Origin: Paraburkholderia aromaticivorans
GTDB taxonomy: Bacteria; Pseudomonadota; Gammaproteobacteria; Burkholderiales; Burkholderiaceae
Length of the DNA stretch: 64,000 nt
Assembly: GCF_002278075.1 (NCBI RefSeq)
Contig: NZ_CP022989.1
Span: 3,410,001-3,474,000, forward strand
Direction of reading: 5' to 3'
Part shown: positions 29,433 through 39,165 of the stretch, one piece after another
How positions within the stretch are numbered: the first letter of the stretch is position 1
Layout of the letters: every line of letters begins with the position of its first letter
Translations under genes and position numbers: made by a program
The notes under the pieces: model-generated
Databases searched by the model: none
What the model saw: the letters and a program-made list of their open reading frames with translations, nothing else
Told to the model about the DNA's origin: nothing

Positions 29433-31247
29433 CTAACCCTCCCTTCCCTGACGCTCCCGGTCTTCCCTGTCCTCCCAGTCCACCCAACCGACCGGATGGG
29501 TCGCAAGGTAGCTGCTGACAGCGGAGCCGGTTGTCGGAAAGAACGCGGTCTCTCCGAGCCGCGCAAAGAGGCCGAACCGCTTTAACTTGTCTTTGACGGG
29601 GTCCTTCAATTCGGCCACGCACAACTCGATACCCGCCGCGTGCAATGTCTCGTCCAGATCGGCCAGCATATCGGCGGAAGTGACGTCGACGCTGGTGACC
29701 GGTTCCGCCGCGACCACCAGCCAGCGCACCGGCGTTGGCGATGTGGCCACCGCGTCCAGAACCCGGTCGCAGAACAGCTCGGCGTTTGCGAAGAATAACG
29801 GTGCATCCCAACGAAACAGGACGAGCCCGGGGATACGGTGTGCGTCGCGATAACGCGTAATGTCGTGGTAGCCCTTCAGGCCATCGACGCGCCCCAGAAT
29901 CGCCGAATACGGGCGCCATGCATCCCACAGGAATTCGATGATGGCAATCACGATAGCGAGACCGATGCCCTGAATCGCGCCCAGCAGAAACACGCCGACC
30001 GTGCAAACGATCGATAGCCAGAACTCCCAACGCTGGATGCGATAGATGCGGCGCAGGTCAGCGGTTTCGATCAAGCCAATCGCCGATGCGATCACGACCG
30101 CAGCCAGTGCGCTAGTGGGCAGATCACGCAGCATGTCAGGCGCGACCATCAGCAGCAACGCCACCGCGAACGCGCCGACCACAGCGGTCAACTGGGTCTT
30201 CGCGCCTGCGGCCTCGGCCACGGGCGTGCGTGACGAACTGCTGCTGATCGGAAAGCCCTGAAACAGGCCCGCAGCCAGGTTCGCCACGCCGAGCCCCACC
30301 ATTTCCTGGTTCGGATCGACATAGACACCGGTCCGCGCCGCGTAGACACGCGACAGCACGCTGGTGTCGGCAAAAGACACCAGGGCGACGGCGCAGCCGC
30401 CGATCAGGACGGGCACCATGTCCGCCGTGGAGATCCATGGAATGGAGAATGCCGGCAAGCCTTGCGGGAGCGAGCCGAGCACCGCCACTTCAGCGCGTGC
30501 GGCAAGGTCGAACACGCTCGTTACGACCGTGGCGCCGACCACGGCGATCAGGACACCCGGGAGCCACTTGCGGCCCTTGAGCAACAGGATGACGGCCAGT
30601 GTCCCGGCGCCGAGCATGAAGGTGGTCCAGTTAGCCTCGCCTTTCATCACCGCGATGACGAGGGCACGCATGTTTCGCAGCGGTCCTTCGCCGGCGACCG
30701 GGCAACCGAACACTTTGGGTAGTTGGCTGATCAATACCGTCAGCGCGATGCCATTCATGTACCCGTAGCGGATCGGCTTCGAAAGAAGTTCCGTGACGAA
30801 ACCCATGCGCGCCAGGCCGGCCAGGATGCACACCGTCCCCGACACGATCGCCATCATGCCCGCCAGCGCGACTGCGCGAAGCGGGTCGCCCGCCGATAGT
30901 GGCAGGACGACGGCCAGAATGACCGCGGCCAGCGAAGAATCCGGCCCGAGCACCAGAATCCGGCTGGGTCCGAACAACGCGTAGGCGAGCAGCGCAATGA
31001 TCGAAGCGTAGAGGCCATGAATGCCGGGCAGGCCCGATGCCACCGCGTAGGCGATGCCCGCCGGCACCAGCATCGTGGTCAGCACCAGCCCGGCCGCGAT
31101 GTCGTGAGGCAGCCAGGCCATCCGGTACGTCCGCAACGTACGGATGCCGGGCAGCCACCGCAGCAGGCCGGTCTGATCGGCGGCCTTCGGCCGCGGCCCG
31201 ATGCGGCCCGGTTTCGGCTCGGGAGGCGAGAAATCCGGCTTGCTCAT
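29433..31247 (-). CDS. SulP-family anion transporter with STAS domain (first of three)
   Basis: SLC26/SulP transporter for sulfate, bicarbonate or another anion. The chosen start at 31247 gives 604 residues. The membrane domain (about 40-450) includes the TM1 signature PHDIAAGLVLTTMLVPAGIAYA and TM3 GLYASIIALLAYALFG. A C-terminal STAS domain follows (VLFRWDAPLFFANAELFCDRV; TSVDVTSADMLADLD). It lies 170 bp downstream of the PiT gene and may be the last gene of that unit. The substrate is not deducible from the sequence. Confidence 0.88.
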   Translation of the reverse strand: MSKPDFSPPEPKPGRIGPRPKAADQTGLLRWLPGIRTLRTYRMAWLPHDIAAGLVLTTMLVPAGIAYAVASGLPGIHGLYASIIALLAYALFGPSRILVLGPDSSLAAVILAVVLPLSAGDPLRAVALAGMMAIVSGTVCILAGLARMGFVTELLSKPIRYGYMNGIALTVLISQLPKVFGCPVAGEGPLRNMRALVIAVMKGEANWTTFMLGAGTLAVILLLKGRKWLPGVLIAVVGATVVTSVFDLAARAEVAVLGSLPQGLPAFSIPWISTADMVPVLIGGCAVALVSFADTSVLSRVYAARTGVYVDPNQEMVGLGVANLAAGLFQGFPISSSSSRTPVAEAAGAKTQLTAVVGAFAVALLLMVAPDMLRDLPTSALAAVVIASAIGLIETADLRRIYRIQRWEFWLSIVCTVGVFLLGAIQGIGLAIVIAIIEFLWDAWRPYSAILGRVDGLKGYHDITRYRDAHRIPGLVLFRWDAPLFFANAELFCDRVLDAVATSPTPVRWLVVAAEPVTSVDVTSADMLADLDETLHAAGIELCVAELKDPVKDKLKRFGLFARLGETAFFPTTGSAVSSYLATHPVGWVDWEDREDRERQGREG

Positions 31248-31417
31248 TCGATCGTGGACGCCTGGTGAACAGCACACCCGCTGAGGTGTGGTGCGAAACA
31301 CATCAACCTCTGTGGCGATCAGTCTTCGCGAACAGCCCGCTCAGACATTCGCGGCAACACGGCTTCGATCCATGCAGCGCGATGTATCGCGTCGCCCCAT
31401 TGCCCGGAACAGTCTGT

Positions 31418-33022
31418 CTAGAACGTCACGCGCAGTGCCCAATACAATACCGCAGCCAGTCCGATCGAAGCTGGCAGCGTCAAGACCCACGCCAGCAACA
31501 GGCTTCTCACGGTGTTCCATTGAAGACCCGAGCCGCTGGTCACCATCGTGCCGGCGACGCCCGACGACAGCACATGCGTCGTCGATACCGGAAGTCCGTA
31601 AACGTCGGCGGCGCCGATCGTCAGCATCGCCACCATTTCAGCCGATGCACCCTGTCCATACGTCAGACGCTGCCGGCCGATCTTCTCCCCCACTGTGACG
31701 ACGATCCGTCTCCAGCCGACGATCGTACCGAGGCCGAGCGCGATCGCCACCGCGACCTTCACCCAGCTCGGGATGAACTTCGTCGCGTGGTCCAGATAGT
31801 GTCTGTAGTTGTCTATGACGAGCCGGTCGGCCGCGGCAAATTCCGGGTTGCCGGTTTTCTCCATGACGCGAATCGCTTCGGAGACGACATACATGTCGTT
31901 CCGAACGTTATCGACCATGCTCTGCGGCATCGCGGCGATCGATCCCGTTTTCGCCACTTGTCCCGCCACGGCATCGCTGAGTTGCTGCATCGCGGCGAGC
32001 GTCCCCGTCGTCAGTTGATGACGGCGCACGTACGCTTCGACTTCCTCGTGAGCCTCGGCGGAAGCGGGCGCGGCGTGCGTGTATTTGCCGAATACCACTG
32101 CCGCCTGCCGCGCCACGGCGACGAAAGAAAGCGCTTCCTGCGCAGTGACTGTCTTGTTCAGCGCATAAGCGGTGGGCACGGTGCCAATCAGGATCAGCAT
32201 GATGAGACCCATCCCCTTCTGTCCGTCGTTCGAACCATGCGCGAACGACACACCCGTGGAAGTCAGGATCAGAAGGACGCGAATCCAGAGCGGCGGTGGC
32301 CGGTTGCCGGTCGGCGCCTCATAGAGCGCGGGGATGCGCACGACGGTCTTTAACGCCAGCAGCAGCACTCCCGCGGCGAAGAATCCGATCAGCGGCGAGA
32401 GGAACAACGACCTGGCCACCCCGAGCGCCTGCGTCCAATCGACACCGCTGGTACCGGAGGGTCCACGCATCAACTGGTTCATCAGCCCGACGCCGATGAT
32501 CGAACCAATGAGCGTGTGGGAACTCGACGATGGCAATCCAAAGTACCAGGTCGAGAGATTCCACACGATGGCGGCAATCAGCAATGCGAACACCATCGCG
32601 AAGCCCGCGCGTTCCCCCACCCTGAGAATGAGTTCAACCGGGAGTAACTGCAGGATCCCGAAAGCGACTGCGCCGCTCGAAAAAAGGACACCGGCAAAAT
32701 TCCATACACCTGACCAGACGACCGCAACATTCGGTGTCAGTGAATGCGTATAGATAACCGTCGCGACCGCGTTAGCCGTGTCATGAAAGCCGTTGACGAA
32801 CTCGAACCCGAGCGCGATAAACAGCGCGATGCACAGCAGCGCGTACGGGAATGCCGAACTCCTGCGCACCGGTTCGAGGTCCGCGGCGAGATGCACGCCC
32901 ACGAAGATCATCCCGAACGCAATCACGAGCAGAATCAATGCGCGGCCCGCGCGGCGGCCTCGCACACTCACTTCATTTGCTTGTGGCGACAGGTGGTCCA
33001 TTACGGCAGACCGGTTACCCAT
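31418..33022 (-). CDS. PiT-family inorganic phosphate transporter
   Basis: Low-affinity phosphate (metal-phosphate) symporter of the PitA type. The two inverted PiT signatures are visible: GFEFVNGFHDTANAVATVIYTHSL near the N-terminus and SVSFAHGSNDGQKGMGL-like sequence in the middle (GVSFAHGSNDGQKG). A soluble insert of about 100 residues lies between the halves, as in PitA. The start is uncertain: 33076, 33022 and 33001 are all in frame and none has a strong ribosome site. The gene follows the RRM gene and probably shares its transcript. Phosphate supply fits the PPK2 gene elsewhere in the block. Confidence 0.87.
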   Translation of the reverse strand: MGNRSAVMDHLSPQANEVSVRGRRAGRALILLVIAFGMIFVGVHLAADLEPVRRSSAFPYALLCIALFIALGFEFVNGFHDTANAVATVIYTHSLTPNVAVVWSGVWNFAGVLFSSGAVAFGILQLLPVELILRVGERAGFAMVFALLIAAIVWNLSTWYFGLPSSSSHTLIGSIIGVGLMNQLMRGPSGTSGVDWTQALGVARSLFLSPLIGFFAAGVLLLALKTVVRIPALYEAPTGNRPPPLWIRVLLILTSTGVSFAHGSNDGQKGMGLIMLILIGTVPTAYALNKTVTAQEALSFVAVARQAAVVFGKYTHAAPASAEAHEEVEAYVRRHQLTTGTLAAMQQLSDAVAGQVAKTGSIAAMPQSMVDNVRNDMYVVSEAIRVMEKTGNPEFAAADRLVIDNYRHYLDHATKFIPSWVKVAVAIALGLGTIVGWRRIVVTVGEKIGRQRLTYGQGASAEMVAMLTIGAADVYGLPVSTTHVLSSGVAGTMVTSGSGLQWNTVRSLLLAWVLTLPASIGLAAVLYWALRVTF

Positions 33023-33096
33023 AAAAAAGGCGCCTGGATAGGCAGCGGCGCGGGCGGTGGCGTGCCGCCAGCGCATTGCGTTCGGCGGATGTGCCC

Positions 33097-33351
33097 TTAC
33101 TCAGAGCGGTCTTTCATGACCTGCACGTTGATTTTCCGATTGTTCCAGAACATGTCGTGCACCCTCGGTTGCAGGCGACGCAGCACCTCTGGTCCCGTGC
33201 CTTCGAAGCTCACCACCACGGCCGGCCGCGAACCTTCTCCAGGAACGTGGACAAGACTGTCGAAAGGTGGAAAACCGTACTTCACGAGAAACGCCTTGAT
33301 TTCATCTTCGGTGACATGCTCGTCGATATTGCCAATTAATAGATCAGCCAT
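33097..33351 (-). CDS. Small RRM-type RNA-binding protein
   Basis: An 84-residue single RNA-recognition-motif protein. RNP2-like LLIGNI sits at residues 4-9 and an RNP1-like strand at about 43-50 (RPAVVVSF). The beta-alpha-beta-beta-alpha-beta order fits the length. RNP1 lacks the usual aromatic pair, so RNA binding may be weak or altered. It sits 21 bp after a SulP gene and before the PiT gene, on the same strand. Bacterial RRM proteins are usually cold- or stress-related; a specific RNA target is not known. Confidence 0.75.
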   Translation of the reverse strand: MADLLIGNIDEHVTEDEIKAFLVKYGFPPFDSLVHVPGEGSRPAVVVSFEGTGPEVLRRLQPRVHDMFWNNRKINVQVMKDRSE

Positions 33352-33372
33352 GACGCTCTCCTGTTCGCTCTC

Positions 33373-35121
33373 CTATGCCACGATGTTTGCGCCGCCGACG
33401 TTGCGCCCCGCCTTCCATTCGTCGATCGTATCGGCAACCGAGACGCCACGTTGGAGGTAGCCCACCAGGTTCTCGACACCCGCTGCGCGCAGAATATCCC
33501 GCACCTCCGCATGGGCCGAAACGAGCCGCAACGTGATGCCGGCCGCCTTCAGCGTTTCATGCAGCTTGGCCAACATGCGCGCGCCCGCCAGATCGACAGC
33601 GGGAGATGTCGACAAATCGCCGATAACCAGTTTCAACGACCCATCGCCGGTACGGATTTTTTCCCACACTGCGGCGCGCACATGCTCGACATTGAAATAG
33701 AACAGCGACGCTTCGACGCGGAACACCAGCACCCCTGGCGGGGTTTCATTGTCCGGGTGACGTTCAGCGTCGGAGTAGATTCGCGTACCGGGAATCCGGC
33801 CGAGAAAGGCGACGTGCGGATGTGCGGCGCGTCTTATCAGCAATAGCATTGAAACCAGCACGGCAACAATCACACCTTTCAGGATACCTAGCAGAAGCAC
33901 AGCGGCAAACGCCACCATCGACACGCAGAATTCAAACCGGCTTACCCGCCAAACGTGACGCATCTCGTCGATATCGATCAGCCCTTTGACGGCAACCAAT
34001 ACGATGGCGGCCAGCACCACACTCGGCAGATTGGTCAGCAATCCGGTCAGGAACAACAGACACAGCCCGATCGTGACAGAAGCGAACACCAGTGCGAGCG
34101 GCGTCCTGGCGCCGGCTTTGTCGTTGACCGAGGACTGGGATAAACCGCCCGCCACCGGATAGGCCTGAAACAGTCCCGCAGCCAGATTGGCTGCACCCAG
34201 TCCGAGCAGTTCCTGTTGTGGATCGATCTCGTAACCGTTCGCCTGGGCGAGCGCACGAGCGGCGGAAACACTCTCGACGTACGACAGCAGCATGCACGCG
34301 AACGCCAGCGAGATCGCACCGTCCACATCGCGTACGCGCAGGCCCGGCCAGCGAAACTCCGGCAGACCTTGCGGCAGTGCGCCGACGGTTTTGAAGCCAA
34401 ATCCAATTAGCGGTGTGACGGATAACACAATGATCGAGATCACCACCACGAATAAGGCGACTGGCCGGCCTGGCAGGAATTTCTCCCCCAGTAGCAGCAC
34501 GACGAGCGCTGTCACACCGAAGGCGAGCACAGCGAGATTGGTGCTGGGAATTTGACCCGCCAGCGTGACGACGCGCTCGAAAAATTGCTCGCCGCCGCCT
34601 TTCACCCCGAACAACTTTGGCAGTTGAGTCAAAGCAATCGTCAACGCGGCACCGGCCTTGAACCCGAGCAGGATCGTCTCGCTAATGAAGTTGACCAGTG
34701 AACTCAGGCGCAGGATCCATGCAACAAAGCACATGCCGGCGACCAGAAGCGCAGTCAGGGCCGCAATGGCAGCGAATCTTCCCGGATCGCCGCCGGCCAT
34801 CTCCGAGACGCTCACACCGACCAGCATCGAGATCGCCGACGTCGGCCCGATCGCAAGCTGACGGGATGACCCAAACAAGGCATAGGCCAGCCCGCCCACC
34901 AGATAACAATAGATACCGTACTCCGGCGGCAGTCCGGCGAGTGTGGCATAGGCGAGCGACACCGGAATCGCATAGGCCGCAAGCGTGACCCCCGCAATCG
35001 CATCGTGCGAAAGCCATTTCGGCTGATAGGACGAGAGCCACGTGACAGGCGGGAACACGGCGCGCCATCCGGAAGGCGCGGCTTGCGTCAGCTGGCTGGC
35101 TGGACGAGGATCCTCGGTCAT
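33373..35121 (-). CDS. SulP-family anion transporter with STAS domain (second of three)
   Basis: SulP/SLC26 transporter of 582 residues from the ATG at 35121, which has AGGAG 8 bp upstream. The upstream in-frame TTG is rejected because it overlaps that ribosome site. The membrane domain begins around KWLSHDAIAGVTLAAYAIPVSLAYATLAGLP. The STAS domain (VLVFRVEASLFYFNVEHVR; SPAVDLAGARMLAKLHETLK) ends the protein. It is the first gene of a likely SulP-RRM-PiT unit preceded by motif site 4. The transported anion is unknown. Confidence 0.88.
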   Translation of the reverse strand: MTEDPRPASQLTQAAPSGWRAVFPPVTWLSSYQPKWLSHDAIAGVTLAAYAIPVSLAYATLAGLPPEYGIYCYLVGGLAYALFGSSRQLAIGPTSAISMLVGVSVSEMAGGDPGRFAAIAALTALLVAGMCFVAWILRLSSLVNFISETILLGFKAGAALTIALTQLPKLFGVKGGGEQFFERVVTLAGQIPSTNLAVLAFGVTALVVLLLGEKFLPGRPVALFVVVISIIVLSVTPLIGFGFKTVGALPQGLPEFRWPGLRVRDVDGAISLAFACMLLSYVESVSAARALAQANGYEIDPQQELLGLGAANLAAGLFQAYPVAGGLSQSSVNDKAGARTPLALVFASVTIGLCLLFLTGLLTNLPSVVLAAIVLVAVKGLIDIDEMRHVWRVSRFEFCVSMVAFAAVLLLGILKGVIVAVLVSMLLLIRRAAHPHVAFLGRIPGTRIYSDAERHPDNETPPGVLVFRVEASLFYFNVEHVRAAVWEKIRTGDGSLKLVIGDLSTSPAVDLAGARMLAKLHETLKAAGITLRLVSAHAEVRDILRAAGVENLVGYLQRGVSVADTIDEWKAGRNVGGANIVA

Positions 35122-35250
35122 CGGGCTGTCTCCTCTGCTCAAGGCTATTTCACGCGAGTCCGTCTGGCCCGATACGGCGCATTCGGTCCGCAGCGGCTTC
35201 GAAGCTTGCCTGGCATTGTCTGAGCGTAACGCCCAATCACGACAAGGGGC

Positions 35251-35270
35251 ATCGGACCTTGGTCCTAGAT
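35251..35270. promoter_or_regulatory. GGACCTTGGTCC-type site 4 (SulP-RRM-PiT unit)
   Basis: ATCGGACCTTGGTCCTAGAT, the best copy, with a perfect GGACC-TT-GGTCC core. Centred 138 bp upstream of the SulP start. The 412-bp divergent region holds site 5 as well and no gene. Confidence 0.8.
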
Positions 35271-35306
35271 CCGGCAGGCCGCGGCACGACGCGGGCGCCT
35301 GTTCAG

Positions 35307-35326
35307 TAATAAGACCAAGGTCTGAT
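35307..35326. promoter_or_regulatory. GGACCTTGGTCC-type site 5 (SYLF lipoprotein side)
   Basis: Read on the minus strand: ATCAGACCTTGGTCTTATTA. Centred 58 bp from site 4 and 216 bp upstream of the SYLF lipoprotein gene. Confidence 0.75.
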
Positions 35327-35533
35327 TGCCGCGCTTTTTCGCTGTGACATCATGGATCCAGGAGAGAACTGGAAGTCGTCACAACGCGTAATAGTGAAGA
35401 TTCCGGAAAACGTTTCGGTGAATCAGCATGCTCATAGTGAGGTAAGGGGCGGTATCGATTCCAATGAAATTGACGATCTGATTGAAGGCCCAGACACCGG
35501 GGACTCGCCTCGGAACCGAAACGGAGGACGATA

Positions 35534-36121
35534 ATGAAACGAAGGAACTTCGTATTGAATACCGCAGCAATCGCTGCCGCCGCAGGCCTCGCGTTCGCGG
35601 GCTGCACCATGACATCAGGCAGCGGCAAGAGTCCCGAAACGGATGCCTCGAAGCGTCAGGCGATCGACGCGAGCGTCGACGGAACACTGTCGCGCCTTTA
35701 CGCCACGGTGGGCGGCTCACATGAACTGGCGTCCAAAGCTCAAGGCATCCTGACTTTCCCGGCAGTCAAGAAAGTGGCCTTCATCGCGGGTGCCGAGTAT
35801 GGTGAAGGCGCTTTGCGCGTACATGGCTCAACGGTCGGCTATTACAGCACCACGGCTGCTTCATTCGGCTTCCAGGCCGGCGCCGAGTCGACCGCGGTCA
35901 TCTTCCTCTTTATGACGCAGGACGCTCTTGCCAAATTCTCGAGCTCCGCCGGCTGGTCGGTGGGCGGCGACGTGGCAGTCTCCGTGCTCAAGGTGGGCGC
36001 GAACGGCACCATCGACACGACATCAGCATCCTCGCAGGTCGTCGCCATTGTTTTAACCAATGCCGGTCTGATGGCGGATGCGTCGCTGGCTGGAACCAAG
36101 GTGACCAAGCTGAACCTCTGA
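35534..36121 (+). CDS. SYLF-domain lipoprotein (BPSL1445 type)
   Basis: Exported lipoprotein of 195 residues. The signal ends in the lipobox AFAGC (Cys near residue 24) and carries an RR pair near the N-terminus. The mature region is a SYLF/YSC84-like domain (AQGILTFPAVKKVAFIAGAEYGEGALRV; GFQAGAESTAVIFLFMTQDALAKF), a lipid-associated fold. GGAGG precedes the ATG. It is transcribed alone, divergent from the SulP unit. Its role is unknown but probably in the envelope. Confidence 0.88.
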   Translation: MKRRNFVLNTAAIAAAAGLAFAGCTMTSGSGKSPETDASKRQAIDASVDGTLSRLYATVGGSHELASKAQGILTFPAVKKVAFIAGAEYGEGALRVHGSTVGYYSTTAASFGFQAGAESTAVIFLFMTQDALAKFSSSAGWSVGGDVAVSVLKVGANGTIDTTSASSQVVAIVLTNAGLMADASLAGTKVTKLNL

Positions 36122-36317
36122 AGCCGAGGTATCGCCCAACCCTGCGTCCCGGAGACTGCCTTACCGGCAGTCGTCACCGGACGCCAATCCACGCTCTACG
36201 GCCTGAAGGACTTTCCCGAGACCTGGCCTCGTTCCATCTATCGACAACCCAGCCGATAGCAGGTCAGGTGAAACAGCGCGTTGTCGGCATCGTCATGCCT
36301 GCGGCGTGGTTTTACGC

Positions 36318-36716
36318 TCACTGCTTCCGTATCTTCCACGGCCCATTGCCTTGTTTGCAGACGGTAGGCGTCCAGGTCTGCGTCTGTCCTTTCGCGATGG
36401 CGGTCAGCGTGGCCGATCTACAGGTCTTGTCACCGTCCTTCAATGTATCGCGTGGAGTGACCGTCCCGTGGATCGGCACTGCGTTGCCAGTGCCGCTGTT
36501 ACTCCAGTTGCTCGACTCGCCATCTTTATTGCGGTCCAGCGCGATCTGCGCGGCGTCGTTCAGCGCCTTCTTGTCCGCGTCCTTCATGTAGCTAATCGGT
36601 GTGTCTTTCAGGAAATTCAGATTGCTGGCGAAGGTGACGCCTGCGCCAGCAAGCAGGACGGCACTCGTCAAAATCCGTGTGACACTGCGCGCGGTAAAGA
36701 AGGATTGAACTGGCAT
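36318..36716 (-). CDS. Exported surface-antigen-like small protein
   Basis: A 132-residue secreted protein. The N-terminal signal (TSAVLLAGAGVTFA) is followed by a mature part ending TPTVCKQGNGPWKIRKQ, with two cysteines about 25 residues apart. That resembles the C-terminus of 17-kDa surface antigen proteins (a CREF...ACR...GSW pattern). NRNKDGESSNWSNSGTGN may form a metal-binding or flexible loop. It is transcribed alone, and no copy of the palindrome lies upstream. The family call is tentative. Confidence 0.65.
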   Translation of the reverse strand: MPVQSFFTARSVTRILTSAVLLAGAGVTFASNLNFLKDTPISYMKDADKKALNDAAQIALDRNKDGESSNWSNSGTGNAVPIHGTVTPRDTLKDGDKTCRSATLTAIAKGQTQTWTPTVCKQGNGPWKIRKQ

Positions 36717-36868
36717 CGAAGCACCTATAAAGGTAGACGAATTCCAAACTGGGCGGCGCGCGGCGAGCGCTACGCATCACATAGATTACGTCAGCGCCGA
36801 AGAATCAGTGAAGCCGCCTGAGAAGAAAGGACTTCGGTCGCTCTATATCTTCTGCGGCCAGGTGTGCT

Positions 36869-37549
36869 CTATTGCTGGATCATCGTACCGACAGCCGCCG
36901 CAATATCAAGGCTGACCACGACAAGCGCGCGGTCCCAGGCCTTGGTCAGCTGCTCGAAGCCCGCACCGGCAACCGGCTCGCGAGCAATGGTTCGCCCCGT
37001 ACGCATAGCCTGCTTTCCCGGCGGACGGATGACCCATTGCACATCCACCATGACGTCCTCGCCTGGTTGCGCGTCGAAGCGCATCACATCCAGCCTCACG
37101 TGCCATGTCGTCAGTGGATCGGCCGTACCCTCGAAAACCGTCACTTGCCGCGAATTCAGCAACGTACCAAGATCCGCTGCGATGACCCGCGCGATGTTGC
37201 CCTTCAGAGGCTGAGCCCAGCGAGCGAATTCGTTGATCGCCACTTCGTTGCCGGCCGCACGGGTCACGATTTGCGGGCGGTCCACCAGGTCCGGCACGGT
37301 AACCGGCCATATGACCAACGGAATGGCGTGAGACGTCTCCAACCCGGCGGGAGCCGCCTCGGGGCTCAACGTGTAGAAACTGGCAGGTGGCGACTTGCAT
37401 CCTCCGAGCCCCCCCGCCACCAGGCCGGCCACGAGACACGCCGCGATACAACGGAGGGCAACGGCAAGACGGCATCCGCGCATTGGCATGGCGCTTTCAG
37501 GCCGAGCCCCGTGCCTTGCATTGCCGGCGCGATGTCGGTATCGAGTCAT
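36869..37549 (-). CDS. pqiC: Outer-membrane lipoprotein PqiC
   Basis: Lipoprotein partner of the PqiAB intermembrane transport system, the ABC-type transport auxiliary family (DUF330). From the ATG at 37549 the product has 226 residues, with a long cationic leader then a lipobox (AGGLGGC). FYTLSPEA after the cysteine is the family signature. The start overlaps the pqiB stop as ATGA, so translation is coupled. An internal start at 37489 would give a more usual leader length. It is the last gene of the seven-gene RND-Pqi unit. Confidence 0.85.
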   Translation of the reverse strand: MTRYRHRAGNARHGARPESAMPMRGCRLAVALRCIAACLVAGLVAGGLGGCKSPPASFYTLSPEAAPAGLETSHAIPLVIWPVTVPDLVDRPQIVTRAAGNEVAINEFARWAQPLKGNIARVIAADLGTLLNSRQVTVFEGTADPLTTWHVRLDVMRFDAQPGEDVMVDVQWVIRPPGKQAMRTGRTIAREPVAGAGFEQLTKAWDRALVVVSLDIAAAVGTMIQQ

Positions 37550-39165
37550 GGCTGCCCCCCGGACTTTCCGCGTACCAATGCCTCAGGATGCTGTGACAGA
37601 TAATCCGCAAGCGTACGCAGTGCCGCGGACGTTCGGGCCAGCTCTCGCAAAGTCTCTTCTGTGGTCTGCTGCAAGGAGGATTCGGGTTGCAGCGCGGAGT
37701 TCGCCGAATCGAGCGCCGTTTGCGCAGAAGCCAAAGTATCGTGGGCGCGCGGAATGACATCCGCGTCGAGTTTCGAGAGCATCGAGTTCGTGGTTCGCAG
37801 GGTCGTGCGGGCATCGTTTCCGATCGCCTCGAACGGAATATTGTTGAGCTTGGTCAGCAACCGGGTAACCGAATCCTGCAGCGATTGCAGCGTGCGCGGC
37901 ACTGCGGGCAACTCGGGTGGCGACCTGCTCCAGTCGATCTTTGCCTTTGGGGCGTCGGGAAAGTAGTCCATTGCCAGATAGAGTTGCCCGGTCAGCGGAT
38001 TGCCGCTCCTTAACTGAAAGCGAAAACCATTTTCGACGAGGTAATTCGCGATTCCTTTTGGATCATCGCTGATCCGCCCGCCTGCTCGACCCGTCTGATA
38101 GCGGGAAGTAAAGCGTTCGGGATAGATCTGGATCTCGACGGGAATGCTGAAGCGCCGGTGTTCGGGATCGAATCGCGTATAGATCTGGGTCACCTCGCCA
38201 ATCACTACGCCGCGAAAATCCACCGGCGCGCCAACCGTCAGGCCGCGTACGGAATCGATGAAGTTCACCACATACTTGTCGACAATGCGATCGTGCTGCT
38301 TCATCGCATCCGCGCGAGTCGCATACAGTTCGAATTGCGCATTGGCCGCCGCCGCAACCTGCTCGATCGAATCGGCGGGAGATTCAAATGCCACGCCGCC
38401 GATGATGATTGAAACGATCGACTGGGTCTCGACCCGCAACCCGTTGGTATCGAATGCCATATCCACTCCACTGGCGTGCCAGAAACGCGTGTCGCCCTTC
38501 ACGAACCGGTCATAAGGGGCGTTCACAAATACCTTGAGCGTGACGCCTTTACCGTCCGGGTCCAACTGATACGAGGCAATCTGTCCGACCTGAAGCCTGC
38601 GGAAAAACACCGGCGAGCCGACATCCAGCGAGCCGAGCCCTGCGCTCTTTAACGTGAACTCCCGCCCGGGGATGTCACTGGCAAATACGGGGGGCACCTC
38701 CAGCCCGACAAAATCGGTACGGGGCTTCACCGCATTGCCGACATCCACGTCGATGTAAGACCCGGACAGAAGCGTGCCGAGTCCGGACACGGTGCCTCCG
38801 GAAATGCGCGGACGTACCACCCAGAAGCGCGTGTTGTCGACCAGAAGATTGGCCACGTCGCGCACCACCTCGGCCTTCGCCACGACGTGTTTGCGATCCG
38901 TCGACAGCGTGACAGCTTCGACGACCCCGATATCGACGTCCTTGAACTTGAGTTTCGTCTTACCCGCCTCCAGCCCTTCCCCCGTCTTGAAGCTGATGGT
39001 TATCTTTTCCCCGCGTTCCAGCACCGCCTTCGTGGCAAGCCATCCGCCGACCAGCAGTGCCACGATCGGGACCAGCCACACCAGCTGCATGCGCCAGCGC
39101 GAGCGCGGGACCACGTCCGCCTCGACAAGCTCACGCGTATCGGGTTTTTCACCAGGCGTGCTCAT
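37546..39165 (-). CDS. pqiB: Intermembrane transport protein PqiB (three MCE domains)
   Basis: Periplasm-spanning MCE protein thought to move lipids between membranes. The 539 residues begin with a cytosolic tail and one helix (LVWLVPIVALLVGGWLATKAV). Three MCE domains follow: ISFKTGEGLEAGKTKLKFKDV starts the first, REFTLKSAGLGSLDVGSPVFFRR the second and VNFIDSVRGLTVGAPVDFRGV the third. A coiled-coil C-terminus forms the needle. It overlaps pqiA by 17 bp and pqiC by 4 bp. Confidence 0.93.
   Translation of the reverse strand: MSTPGEKPDTRELVEADVVPRSRWRMQLVWLVPIVALLVGGWLATKAVLERGEKITISFKTGEGLEAGKTKLKFKDVDIGVVEAVTLSTDRKHVVAKAEVVRDVANLLVDNTRFWVVRPRISGGTVSGLGTLLSGSYIDVDVGNAVKPRTDFVGLEVPPVFASDIPGREFTLKSAGLGSLDVGSPVFFRRLQVGQIASYQLDPDGKGVTLKVFVNAPYDRFVKGDTRFWHASGVDMAFDTNGLRVETQSIVSIIIGGVAFESPADSIEQVAAAANAQFELYATRADAMKQHDRIVDKYVVNFIDSVRGLTVGAPVDFRGVVIGEVTQIYTRFDPEHRRFSIPVEIQIYPERFTSRYQTGRAGGRISDDPKGIANYLVENGFRFQLRSGNPLTGQLYLAMDYFPDAPKAKIDWSRSPPELPAVPRTLQSLQDSVTRLLTKLNNIPFEAIGNDARTTLRTTNSMLSKLDADVIPRAHDTLASAQTALDSANSALQPESSLQQTTEETLRELARTSAALRTLADYLSQHPEALVRGKSGGQP

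Noticed and set aside
35251..35326. Reading sites 4 and 5 as arms of one long hairpin or terminator
   Set aside because: They are two separate short palindromes 58 bp apart, with no T-run and no neighbouring gene end; both SulP and SYLF genes start here, so regulatory sites fit better.
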